A DNA stretch of 64,000 nt from assembly GCF_002899945.2 (NCBI RefSeq), contig NZ_PPEG02000001.1, positions 558,001-622,000 on the forward strand, read 5' to 3'. Source of the stretch: Chryseobacterium viscerum (lineage in GTDB: Bacteria > Bacteroidota > Bacteroidia > Flavobacteriales > Weeksellaceae). Below are positions 57,302-64,000 of this stretch, in pieces (position 1 is the stretch's first letter; every line of letters starts with the position of its first letter). The position numbers were made by a program, and so were the translations under genes. The notes under the pieces are model-generated. The model saw nothing but the letters and a program-made list of their open reading frames with translations. It had not been told where the DNA came from and did not search any database.

Positions 57302-58616
57302 CTTTTGTCCTTATATATTTTTTATTAAAATACTTTTGAAGCTGATCATTTACATAGGTTTCCTGTTCATGCTCTGAAGCCATTTCATCCATATACAAAA
57401 TCCTCGGAACTTCTTTGATCTTATCAACGACAACAGAGTCTTTAGAAGAATTCCTGATGATATCTACTCGTTCATTCATCTCTTTTTCATATTCTTTAAG
57501 ATCTGTCGTCATAATCTCCATCACTATATTTTCTCCATTGAAATCAATGTTGAAATATGAATATTTTTCAGGGAAAATTTTTAACTCCGGAAGAAAAACA
57601 ATGAGGAGGGAAGCCCACCAAAATTTTTTAACTTTTTCAAATTTAAAAAACATCAACACTGAAAAACTGATCAAAAAATAAAAGATGATACTTTCAAACT
57701 GTCTTGCAACAGAGTTGAGAATATAGCCTGTAAATAATAAAGGGAGTAAAGAAACTGACCAAAACAAAACCGCGTTTTTAAATGTGATTTTCGTACTGAT
57801 ATTTTTAAGTTCTTTCTCAAAAACCTTAATAAATAAAGGAAGCACTAATAAAACTTTAACGGCAACATACATTGTACTCGCACCAAAAAGAGCCATTCTC
57901 TTCAACCATTTTATCATTCCACCTTCTGTCTCTCCCATTCTGTTGAAGTTTCCGGGTGCCAAAAAGCTTATCAGTAAAAAAACACTTCCTATCAGTACCA
58001 AAGTCAGATTTCTCTTATTGCGTTTCTGATAATAAGATAATAACAAAAGCCCTTCAACAATCAATGCCAGAGTTTCATTGGAACCCATCAGAATGATAGT
58101 AAGCAAAACCGAAAGGTAAAACCATATTTTCTGCTGTGTATCCTCGCTTTTTTTATAAAAATAGAGTAAAATGCCTGCTAAAATAACAGGAACGAAATAG
58201 ACATTAGAGCCTGTAATCCAATAGTAATGCTCAGGAAGACTTACCAGAAGGATTGTATAAAAGAAAAACAGAAGAAATCCTTTTTTGATGGATTCTTTCA
58301 GGGAATAATTGAAATATTCTTTAAAGTTTAACGCTGAAATTCCAATGAAGGAAAGTAGTAAGAAAACAGGATAGATCTTGGGAAGAAGATTATTATTGTC
58401 ATAAAAAACAGGGTTAAACATATTAATAGAATACCCAAAATATCTACCACCCCAGGTTGTATAAGTCTGAATAAAACTTTGTAACAACCCTATTTTTCTG
58501 GTCGTATAGGACCAAAAATAATCATCGGTCTGATATACATTAAACCAACTCATGTATGCCAGACCGACGCCTATTAAAATCGACAAGAATAATACTATAT
58601 TCTGTACTTTTTTCAT
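57297..58616 (-). CDS. DUF6056-like polytopic membrane protein
   Basis: A 439-residue protein with about ten membrane helices (first near residues 6-24) and polar loops. The first external loop has TDDYFWSYTTRKIG and TTWGGRYFGYSIN, the D-D-Y and W-G-G-R-Y-F marks shared with the DUF6056 group, which looks like a GT-C-fold glycosyltransferase: an acidic pair on the first outside loop is the usual catalytic site there. The soluble C-terminal ~90 residues are charged. It might add sugar from a lipid carrier to a surface glycan. It starts 3 bases after fabG ends, so it is cotranscribed with it. Confidence 0.85.
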   Translation of the reverse strand: MKKVQNIVLFLSILIGVGLAYMSWFNVYQTDDYFWSYTTRKIGLLQSFIQTYTTWGGRYFGYSINMFNPVFYDNNNLLPKIYPVFLLLSFIGISALNFKEYFNYSLKESIKKGFLLFFFYTILLVSLPEHYYWITGSNVYFVPVILAGILLYFYKKSEDTQQKIWFYLSVLLTIILMGSNETLALIVEGLLLLSYYQKRNKRNLTLVLIGSVFLLISFLAPGNFNRMGETEGGMIKWLKRMALFGASTMYVAVKVLLVLPLFIKVFEKELKNISTKITFKNAVLFWSVSLLPLLFTGYILNSVARQFESIIFYFLISFSVLMFFKFEKVKKFWWASLLIVFLPELKIFPEKYSYFNIDFNGENIVMEIMTTDLKEYEKEMNERVDIIRNSSKDSVVVDKIKEVPRILYMDEMASEHEQETYVNDQLQKYFNKKYIRTKE

Positions 58617-58619
58617 TTT

Positions 58620-59363
58620 CTAAGTTAACATTCCACCGTCAACGTTTAATGTTTGTCCGGTAATATATCCTGACATATCGCTTCCAAAGAATACACATGC
58701 ATTTGCGATATCTGCAGGCTGTCCACCTCTTTTCATCGGAATCTCTTCTCTCCATCCCTGAACTGTTTTTTCGTCCAGAACAGCTGTCATTTCTGTTTCA
58801 ATAAATCCAGGCGCAATTGCATTACATCTGATATTTCTTGAACCCAATTCCAATGCAACAGATTTTGTAAATCCGATAACCCCAGCTTTAGAAGCTGCAT
58901 AGTTGGCTTGTCCGGCATTTCCTTTCACTCCTACTACAGAAGTCATATTGATGATAGATCCTGATCTTGCCTTCATCATCGGCTTGATTACCGCTTTTGT
59001 AAGGTTAAAAACTGAATCTAAATTTACCTTGATCACTTTATCCCAATCTTCTTTGGACATTCTCAATAACAGGTTATCTTTTGTAATCCCTGCATTGTTT
59101 ACCAAAATATCAATCTGCCCGAACTCTGCCATTACATCCTCTACCAATTTCTGAGCAGCATCATAATCTGATGCGTCGGACTGATATCCCTTAATTTGGG
59201 TTACAGAACTTAAAGCTGCTTCTAATTCTTTTGCTTTGTCTACAGAACCGGCATAGGTAAATGCTACTTTTGCCCCTTGTTGAGCAAACATTTCAGCAAT
59301 CCCTTTCCCGATTCCTCTTGTAGCTCCGGTAATTATTGCTACTTTTCCTTCTAATATTTTCAT
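58620..59363 (-). CDS. fabG: 3-oxoacyl-[acyl-carrier-protein] reductase
   Basis: A 247-residue short-chain dehydrogenase that reduces 3-ketoacyl-ACP with NADPH in fatty-acid elongation. TGATRGIGKGIAEMF (residues 12-26) binds the cofactor, NNAGITKDNLLLRM and the catalytic NMTSVVGVKGNAGQANYAASKAG (Ser and Y-x-x-x-K) are present, and the end NVDGGMLT is typical FabG. The -7 box TATCTTTG lies about 95 bases upstream. It is followed after 3 bases by a DUF6056 membrane protein. Not in the usual fab cluster. Confidence 0.95.
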   Translation of the reverse strand: MKILEGKVAIITGATRGIGKGIAEMFAQQGAKVAFTYAGSVDKAKELEAALSSVTQIKGYQSDASDYDAAQKLVEDVMAEFGQIDILVNNAGITKDNLLLRMSKEDWDKVIKVNLDSVFNLTKAVIKPMMKARSGSIINMTSVVGVKGNAGQANYAASKAGVIGFTKSVALELGSRNIRCNAIAPGFIETEMTAVLDEKTVQGWREEIPMKRGGQPADIANACVFFGSDMSGYITGQTLNVDGGMLT

Positions 59364-59457
59364 ATCTATTGATAATTATTTTCTTTTATAACTCATTCAG
59401 CTTGTGACAGCTGACTCTTTTAGTTCTTATACATTCCTTTCGGAATTAAACGGTTTG

Positions 59458-59465
59458 CAAAGATA
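59458..59465 (-). promoter_or_regulatory. Likely -7 element of fabG
   Basis: On the minus strand TATCTTTG, a perfect -7 box, giving a leader of about 90 bases. The -33 match is weak. Confidence 0.3.
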
Positions 59466-59534
59466 TTATAAATTGTTATTCAACCCATTTAAATTGTTAA
59501 AATACTGCTTTTTTTAATGTTTATTTAGCTTTTA

Positions 59535-61046
59535 TTACAGCTGAACCGTATTATTTCTAAATCTGGTGAAATAAATAAAGTCTGTTTTTTTATCTTTATC
59601 CAGTTTCAGAACTTCTTTCTGCCAAAAATATTTATCATAAATAATTTCCTTTAGAAGTTCATTCTGGAAATTTGAAACTCCGAATTTCCCTTCCTTTCTT
59701 ACCACAATTTCGTTTTCAGCATTCCCGAATGTTATGATGTCTTCGTAAACAAAAGGTACAATTTCTGTTCCTTTACCATCCAGAATGCCATAAAAGCTGG
59801 CTGTATTTTTACATACCAAAGGTTTTGAATATTGATTAAGAGGATTAAAGTACTCAACATCCTCATTTTTTATCTGACTGATATTTTTCAGCTCCTTCAT
59901 CGAGTGATCTACTACCGAAAACGTATAATACTTATTCTGTTTCTCAAGGATAAGACTCTCAGGATAGAAACCGAAAATTTGTACTCCATCTCCTACAATA
60001 TTCTTAAGGTCTTTATCCAGAAATTGTTCTTCATTCCCTTTTTTAAGATAGATGAAATCTTTTCCGGAAATGGTAAAACTCCTGATGAAATCATATTCCT
60101 GCGGGAGAATGATATTCCCTTGGATATCAATAATACCGGATTTTTTTACTTTATCATTGTAAACACTGAAGAAGTTATTCAATAAAGGATTTAAATATTT
60201 AAAAGCCTGGGGATACAAATTCCTGTCTTTCTTACTGAAAACAGTTGTTTTTCCTTTTTTTTCGAGGTAGATATATTCTTTTCCGCCGAAATATTCCGGG
60301 GTAACATCACTAAAGATTTCTTCAGCAATGGTATTTTCCTCAATATCGATTAAGCCATACTTACCTGTACTCTTATTTCTGGTAATCAGATAGGGATAAG
60401 CATTGATGTTCATCACCTGTTTCGAAAATTGATGTAAAGTCTGTCCATTATCTCCAATAATTTCACTTTCATTATTATCATTGATAATCAATGCTCTACC
60501 CTCTTCAAAATTATAATCTTCTTTAAATTCCCGGCTGCTGACCTGCTTTCCGTTGAGATCATATAGAAACCACTTGCTATCTTTTAAAACAAAAAATCTG
60601 TTCTTCCCTGAAAAACGGATCTTTTCTGCATAAGGAATGATTTCCTTTCCATTGTAATCATAAACCGCTTCTTTGTCTTGTTTTGAAGAAATAATGCGTT
60701 CCCTACTCCACCATGGTGTATTAAACTCCTGATTATCCAAAGAGATCAGTTCTTTTCCTTTCTCATCAATAATGGCTGATTTTCTATTGTTTCCTTCTTC
60801 AGAATAAAGGATAAACCTGTTTTTAAAAACATGCAAAATTCCCCCTTTATAAGGAGATTGAAAGGTAATGGCACCCAGAGAATCTACAATTCCCTGTTTT
60901 TTGGTCCCGGAGTCATATATTGTTCCATATCCGTCCGAATAGGAATGGACCTCCTTCCCTATCTTTTTTGACAGGATAACCTTCATATATTGGTTAGTCT
61001 GTGCTGTACAAACTACAGAACATAATACAAAAACTAATTTCTTCAA
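59535..61046 (-). CDS. Exported WG-repeat protein
   Basis: A 503-residue protein with a signal peptide (MKKLVFVLCSVVCTAQ). The mature part is a run of WG-type repeats of about 40-50 residues: GIVDSLGAITFQSPY, SAIIDEKGKELISLD, YGLIDIEENTIAEEIF, SGIIDIQGNIILPQEYDFI and YGILDGKGTEIVPFVYEDI, each with the 'G-x-I/L-D-x-x-G-x-x-I/V-x-P-x-Y-D' core of a beta-propeller-like blade. Such proteins are common in flavobacteria; their role is unknown. It follows rsmI by 6 bases, so it is in the rsmI transcript. Confidence 0.85.
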   Translation of the reverse strand: MKKLVFVLCSVVCTAQTNQYMKVILSKKIGKEVHSYSDGYGTIYDSGTKKQGIVDSLGAITFQSPYKGGILHVFKNRFILYSEEGNNRKSAIIDEKGKELISLDNQEFNTPWWSRERIISSKQDKEAVYDYNGKEIIPYAEKIRFSGKNRFFVLKDSKWFLYDLNGKQVSSREFKEDYNFEEGRALIINDNNESEIIGDNGQTLHQFSKQVMNINAYPYLITRNKSTGKYGLIDIEENTIAEEIFSDVTPEYFGGKEYIYLEKKGKTTVFSKKDRNLYPQAFKYLNPLLNNFFSVYNDKVKKSGIIDIQGNIILPQEYDFIRSFTISGKDFIYLKKGNEEQFLDKDLKNIVGDGVQIFGFYPESLILEKQNKYYTFSVVDHSMKELKNISQIKNEDVEYFNPLNQYSKPLVCKNTASFYGILDGKGTEIVPFVYEDIITFGNAENEIVVRKEGKFGVSNFQNELLKEIIYDKYFWQKEVLKLDKDKKTDFIYFTRFRNNTVQL

Positions 61047-61052
61047 GGAAAA

Positions 61053-61727
61053 TTAAATAGAATTATTGACTATAAGAACGATTTCTCCCTTTAAGGTTTT
61101 ACTCTTGGAAAATTCAATTAACTCGTTGATTGTTCCTCGCTTAGTTTCTTCAAATTTTTTGGAGATTTCGCGGCTTAAACTTGCCTTCGTTTCTTCTCCA
61201 AAGAATTCTTTGATCTGCTCCAGAGTTGTATTGATTTTGTGCGGGCTTTCGTAAAGAACTATTGTCTTTTTTTCTTCAGCAAGCTGTTTTAGCTTTGTTT
61301 GTCTTCCTTTTTTTTGTGGTAAAAATCCAGCGAATAAAAATTCATTATTGGGAAGCCCTGAAACCACAAGTGCAGGAATCAAAGCGGTCGCTCCCGGAAG
61401 ACAGATCATATCAATCTGATTATCTGCGCCTGCTTTTGCCAGTAAATACCCCGGATCCGAAATTCCCGGTGTTCCTGCATCGGTAATAATAGCGATATTC
61501 TGACCGCTTTTAAGGTCTCCAATTACTTTCTCTGTTGCCTGATGCTCATTGTGTAAATGATAAGATTTTAAAGGCTTGGAGATTTCAAAATGTTTTAAAA
61601 GTATTCCAGAAGTTCTGGTGTCTTCACATAAAATATAATCAACTTCTTTCAGGACTTTTACCGCCCTGAACGTCATATCTTCAAGGTTCCCAACGGGTGT
61701 GGGAACAAAATATAGGATTCCGCTCAA
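61053..61727 (-). CDS. rsmI: 16S rRNA (cytidine 1402-2'-O)-methyltransferase RsmI
   Basis: A 224-residue SAM-dependent methylase of the tetrapyrrole-methylase fold. YFVPTPVGNLEDMTFRAV, DYILCEDTRTS, and IITDAGTPGISDPG are the typical RsmI motifs; it methylates the ribose of C1402 in 16S rRNA. The length is shorter than E. coli RsmI (about 286) because the C-terminal domain is missing, as in other Bacteroidota. Two bases after the acidic repeat protein gene, and 6 before the WG protein. Confidence 0.94.
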   Translation of the reverse strand: MSGILYFVPTPVGNLEDMTFRAVKVLKEVDYILCEDTRTSGILLKHFEISKPLKSYHLHNEHQATEKVIGDLKSGQNIAIITDAGTPGISDPGYLLAKAGADNQIDMICLPGATALIPALVVSGLPNNEFLFAGFLPQKKGRQTKLKQLAEEKKTIVLYESPHKINTTLEQIKEFFGEETKASLSREISKKFEETKRGTINELIEFSKSKTLKGEIVLIVNNSI

Positions 61728-61729
61728 AA

Positions 61730-63208
61730 TTATAAGAATTTATTTTCCACCAATATCCAAAGTCTCTGGGCATATTCATCCACTTTATTCCATTTTCTTT
61801 CGTAGTACAGATCACTAAGATATTCTTTGGCCTCTTCCATCGTTTTGAATTGGTTCAGCTGGAATACGGCATCATTAAGATCGATCTGGCTTCCTTCAAA
61901 CAGCATTTTTGAGAAAGCAATTCTGTCATTCAGATCCAGCTTAAACTCAGGTTTCTGCTTCTCTGCTTCCATAAAGTTCGTAGGAATATTAGATTTCAGA
62001 ATACTTCCTGTATCTTCTTTTACAACCGAAACTGGAGCTTCTTCCTTAGAAAATTCCCTTTCCAGGTGATCGTCATCAAAAAGTGACTGAACAGCCTTCA
62101 TTCCTTTGATATTGGCTAATTTTATTTTTTTCTCCCGATGATATTCTTCTAAATTTTCGAAGCTTTCATCGGAACGATGTTTATCTGTTTCTTCAGGAAC
62201 AGGTTTGTCAATTTCTACAATTTTTCTTCTGTCATAGACTTCAGCAAGGATGCTTTCTTCCTTTATGTCTTCTTCAGAATGGTCATTTTTGATCTCACTC
62301 AGAATATTTTCCACGTTGGAAGTTTCTGTAATCATCTCTCCTTCTTGTATTGAAATGTTTGAGGCAACAAATTGTTCCTCATTTTCTTCGATCAGTATTT
62401 CATCTTCCAAAGTTTCAGTATCAAAAATACTAGGAATAGTTTCTGTTACTGATATTTTAGCATTATTTGCAACAGCAAAATCTGTTTCTTTTTTGGCTTC
62501 TGATTCAGAGATTTCATCTTCTGTATCGTCTATTTCAGTCAGCTGATTATTGAAGATAACTTCTTCCTTAGTCACTTCATCATGAAACAAATCTTCATTG
62601 AGGTCTTCATCAGAATCCGGTGTAGCATCCGCAAGAATTTTATCTTCGTCTACAAATTTCAGAACAGCTCTCTGCTCTTCAGAAATCTCATTTTCATCAA
62701 TTTCATTCAACTGATTATTGAATACGGCTTCTTCTTCCAGAATTTCATGATCAGAATCCTGTTCCTGAGTATTTTCAGCCGCTTTTTCTTCGTGATTTTC
62801 TTCTACAAAGCTTACAATATTTTCATGGAATTTATTTTCAACAATTTCATTCAATTGGTTATTGAAAACGGCTTCCTCTTCTTCAGATCCGTCTGAAAAA
62901 ATTTCATTTTCATCAATTTCGTTCAGCTCATTATTAAAAATCGCTTCCTCTTCTGTCACTTCATTCCCTGAATCATGATATTCTGTTTCTCCTGATACAA
63001 AAGAGTGGTGTTGATGAGCCGGATCATCTGCTACGAAATATTCAATATTTTTTTCCAGCAATTTCAAAAAAGAAATCCTGTTAGCAAGCTCATCTACAAG
63101 ATCTTGCTTGGAAAGTAATTCGTCTATATTACTTATTTTGTCCAGATTATCAATGATATTCATGGATTCAAAAAAAATCTTTTCCCTTAAATCTTGGATA
63201 TTCTGCAT
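61730..63208 (-). CDS. Acidic protein with FNNQL repeats, unknown function
   Basis: A 492-residue cytoplasmic protein. The first 60 residues are helical. Residues about 85-230 carry four repeats with the core E-E-x-x-V/I-F-N-N-Q/E-L-x-E-I (FNN at 91, 115, 163 and 219), in a strongly acidic, probably unfolded region that continues to about residue 350. The last 70 residues (FKLDLNDRIAFSKMLFEGSQ to the end) form a small domain that looks conserved in this group. It is 2 bases from rsmI and divergent from tdk. Role unknown; could be a scaffold. Confidence 0.82.
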   Translation of the reverse strand: MQNIQDLREKIFFESMNIIDNLDKISNIDELLSKQDLVDELANRISFLKLLEKNIEYFVADDPAHQHHSFVSGETEYHDSGNEVTEEEAIFNNELNEIDENEIFSDGSEEEEAVFNNQLNEIVENKFHENIVSFVEENHEEKAAENTQEQDSDHEILEEEAVFNNQLNEIDENEISEEQRAVLKFVDEDKILADATPDSDEDLNEDLFHDEVTKEEVIFNNQLTEIDDTEDEISESEAKKETDFAVANNAKISVTETIPSIFDTETLEDEILIEENEEQFVASNISIQEGEMITETSNVENILSEIKNDHSEEDIKEESILAEVYDRRKIVEIDKPVPEETDKHRSDESFENLEEYHREKKIKLANIKGMKAVQSLFDDDHLEREFSKEEAPVSVVKEDTGSILKSNIPTNFMEAEKQKPEFKLDLNDRIAFSKMLFEGSQIDLNDAVFQLNQFKTMEEAKEYLSDLYYERKWNKVDEYAQRLWILVENKFL

Positions 63209-63232
63209 AATAAGATTCTTATTAAAATTGCT

Positions 63233-63240
63233 TACTTTTG
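63233..63240 (+). promoter_or_regulatory. Likely -7 element of tdk
   Basis: TACTTTTG, a perfect -7 box 29 bases before the tdk ATG. -33 is weak. Confidence 0.4.
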
Positions 63241-63269
63241 ATGTTAAAAATATACGGCTAATTTAACAA

Positions 63270-63857
63270 ATGTTTTTAGAAAATACAATTAATCATTCCA
63301 AACAAAGTGGTTGGATGGAAGTAATTTGTGGCTCTATGTTTTCCGGTAAAACCGAAGAACTGATCCGCAGATTGCGAAGGGCAGAGATGGCAGGACAGAA
63401 CGTAGAAATTTTTAAACCTAAATTGGACATACGATATTCTGAAGAGGACGTAGTTTCTCATAATCAGAATAAAATCCGTAGTACAGCAGTAGAAAACCCT
63501 AATGAAATTCTTCTGTTAGCTTCCAATTGTGATGTAGTAGGGATTGATGAAGCTCAGTTTTTCGATGAAAGTATTGTTGATATTGCCAACCAACTTGCCA
63601 ATAGCGGTGTAAGAGTAGTCATTGCAGGATTGGATATGGACTTTTTGGGCCGTCCATTCGGGCCTATGCCTAATTTGATGGCCACAGCCGAGTATGTTAC
63701 AAAAGTGCATGCTATTTGTAAGAGAACAGGGAATCTTGCCAACTATTCTATGAGAACTTCCCAGGGAGATAATCTGGTAGAGTTGGGAGAAACTGAAAGC
63801 TATGAAGCAGTAAGCCGCCGCGTTTTTATTGACGAAGTACTTTTAAAAAGAAAATAA
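63270..63857 (+). CDS. tdk: Thymidine kinase, type II
   Basis: A 195-residue thymidine kinase that makes dTMP from thymidine in salvage. The P-loop is CGSMFSGKTEE (residues 20-30), DEAQFF (93-98) carries the catalytic Glu and the lasso has LDMDFLGRPFGPMPNLMA. The usual four Cys of the structural zinc (C-x2-C and C-x2-C) are mostly replaced: HAICKRTGN has one Cys (150) and VSRRVF has none. So the zinc is probably absent or weakly held; this is known for Bacteroidota homologues. Otherwise complete. Confidence 0.94.
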   Translation: MFLENTINHSKQSGWMEVICGSMFSGKTEELIRRLRRAEMAGQNVEIFKPKLDIRYSEEDVVSHNQNKIRSTAVENPNEILLLASNCDVVGIDEAQFFDESIVDIANQLANSGVRVVIAGLDMDFLGRPFGPMPNLMATAEYVTKVHAICKRTGNLANYSMRTSQGDNLVELGETESYEAVSRRVFIDEVLLKRK

Positions 63858-64000
63858 ATTGCAAAACAGCAAAGGCTGAATGCACCAAAGCATACATTAT
63901 ATTCATTAATATAAATGAAAAGCGGAAAAGCAGCATTGTGAAATTTCAAAAAGGAGAAGTTGGCTTATAAAAACTTTTTCTTCCTCTTTATTATTTTACC
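63858..64000. other. Right-edge intergenic sequence
   Basis: 143 bases after tdk to the window edge. AT-rich, no start of a recognisable gene or clear terminator seen before the sequence ends. Confidence 0.5.

Overview
The window is a continuous piece of an AT-rich chromosome from a member of the Bacteroidota, most likely Chryseobacterium or a close relative in the Weeksellaceae. The evidence is the flavobacterial promoter signature (TTTG, 19-21 bases, then TAnnTTTG), the lack of clear Shine-Dalgarno sequences, a TonB-dependent receptor and an ExbB/ExbD/TonB set, LytTR signalling with 2TM-domain proteins, a ClpC-type unfoldase, and variants typical of this lineage (AccD without a zinc ribbon, thymidine kinase without a full zinc site). 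The species is inferred from protein character only; no rRNA is present.

Layout. 1-2 kb: the end of an exported-protein gene, a lipoprotein gene and three consecutive small genes, not previously called, for double-glycine-leader peptides ending in DG[FY]CC. 2-9 kb: mutS, an acetyltransferase, a cupin-like oxygenase flanked by two GGAAG-type intergenic repeats, a bestrophin channel, a divergent pair of small exported proteins and a TrmH-type RNA methylase. 9-15.6 kb: CBS protein-nadK, fbaA, accD, a DUF6973 protein and an SpmA/SpmB-like membrane protein. 15.6-17.7 kb: exbB-exbD-tonB. 17.8-27.7 kb: a DUF885 lipoprotein, DinB-like protein, cysteine-free endonuclease III, Bcp peroxiredoxin, a manC-sprT-tolC-like set and folC. 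27.7-28 kb: two identical tRNA-Val(TAC) genes with a near-perfect promoter. 28-32 kb: glycosyltransferases for surface polysaccharide or LPS, plus sufE. 32-37 kb: clpC with a perfect 18-bp palindrome in its leader, a beta-barrel protein and mnmA.

37-42.7 kb holds less familiar genes: a flotillin-like protein carrying four tandem vault-like repeats, a glycine-rich-domain membrane protein with a Cys/Gly tail, a DUF6051 hydrolase and an unrecognised protein. 42.7-46.6 kb is a six-gene locus that starts with a LytS-type kinase fused to a 2TM domain, then three free 2TM proteins and an isoprenylcysteine-methyltransferase-like protein, and ends with the LytTR regulator. 46.7-51.4 kb: a TPR-like exported protein, a TonB-dependent receptor, an AraC/GyrI regulator and a phosphopantetheinyl transferase. 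51.6-64 kb: a lipoprotein Cu/Zn superoxide dismutase, tail-specific protease, surE, guaC, a DUF6056 membrane protein with fabG, a WG-repeat protein, rsmI, an acidic repeat protein and tdk.

Most of the window is housekeeping. No insertion sequence, prophage, integron or CRISPR array was seen. The parts most likely to be under-described are the GG-leader peptide triplet, the 2TM/LytTR locus and the vault-repeat flotillin with its neighbours. Start sites were moved inward from the longest open frame wherever a signal peptide, family start or upstream terminator demanded it.
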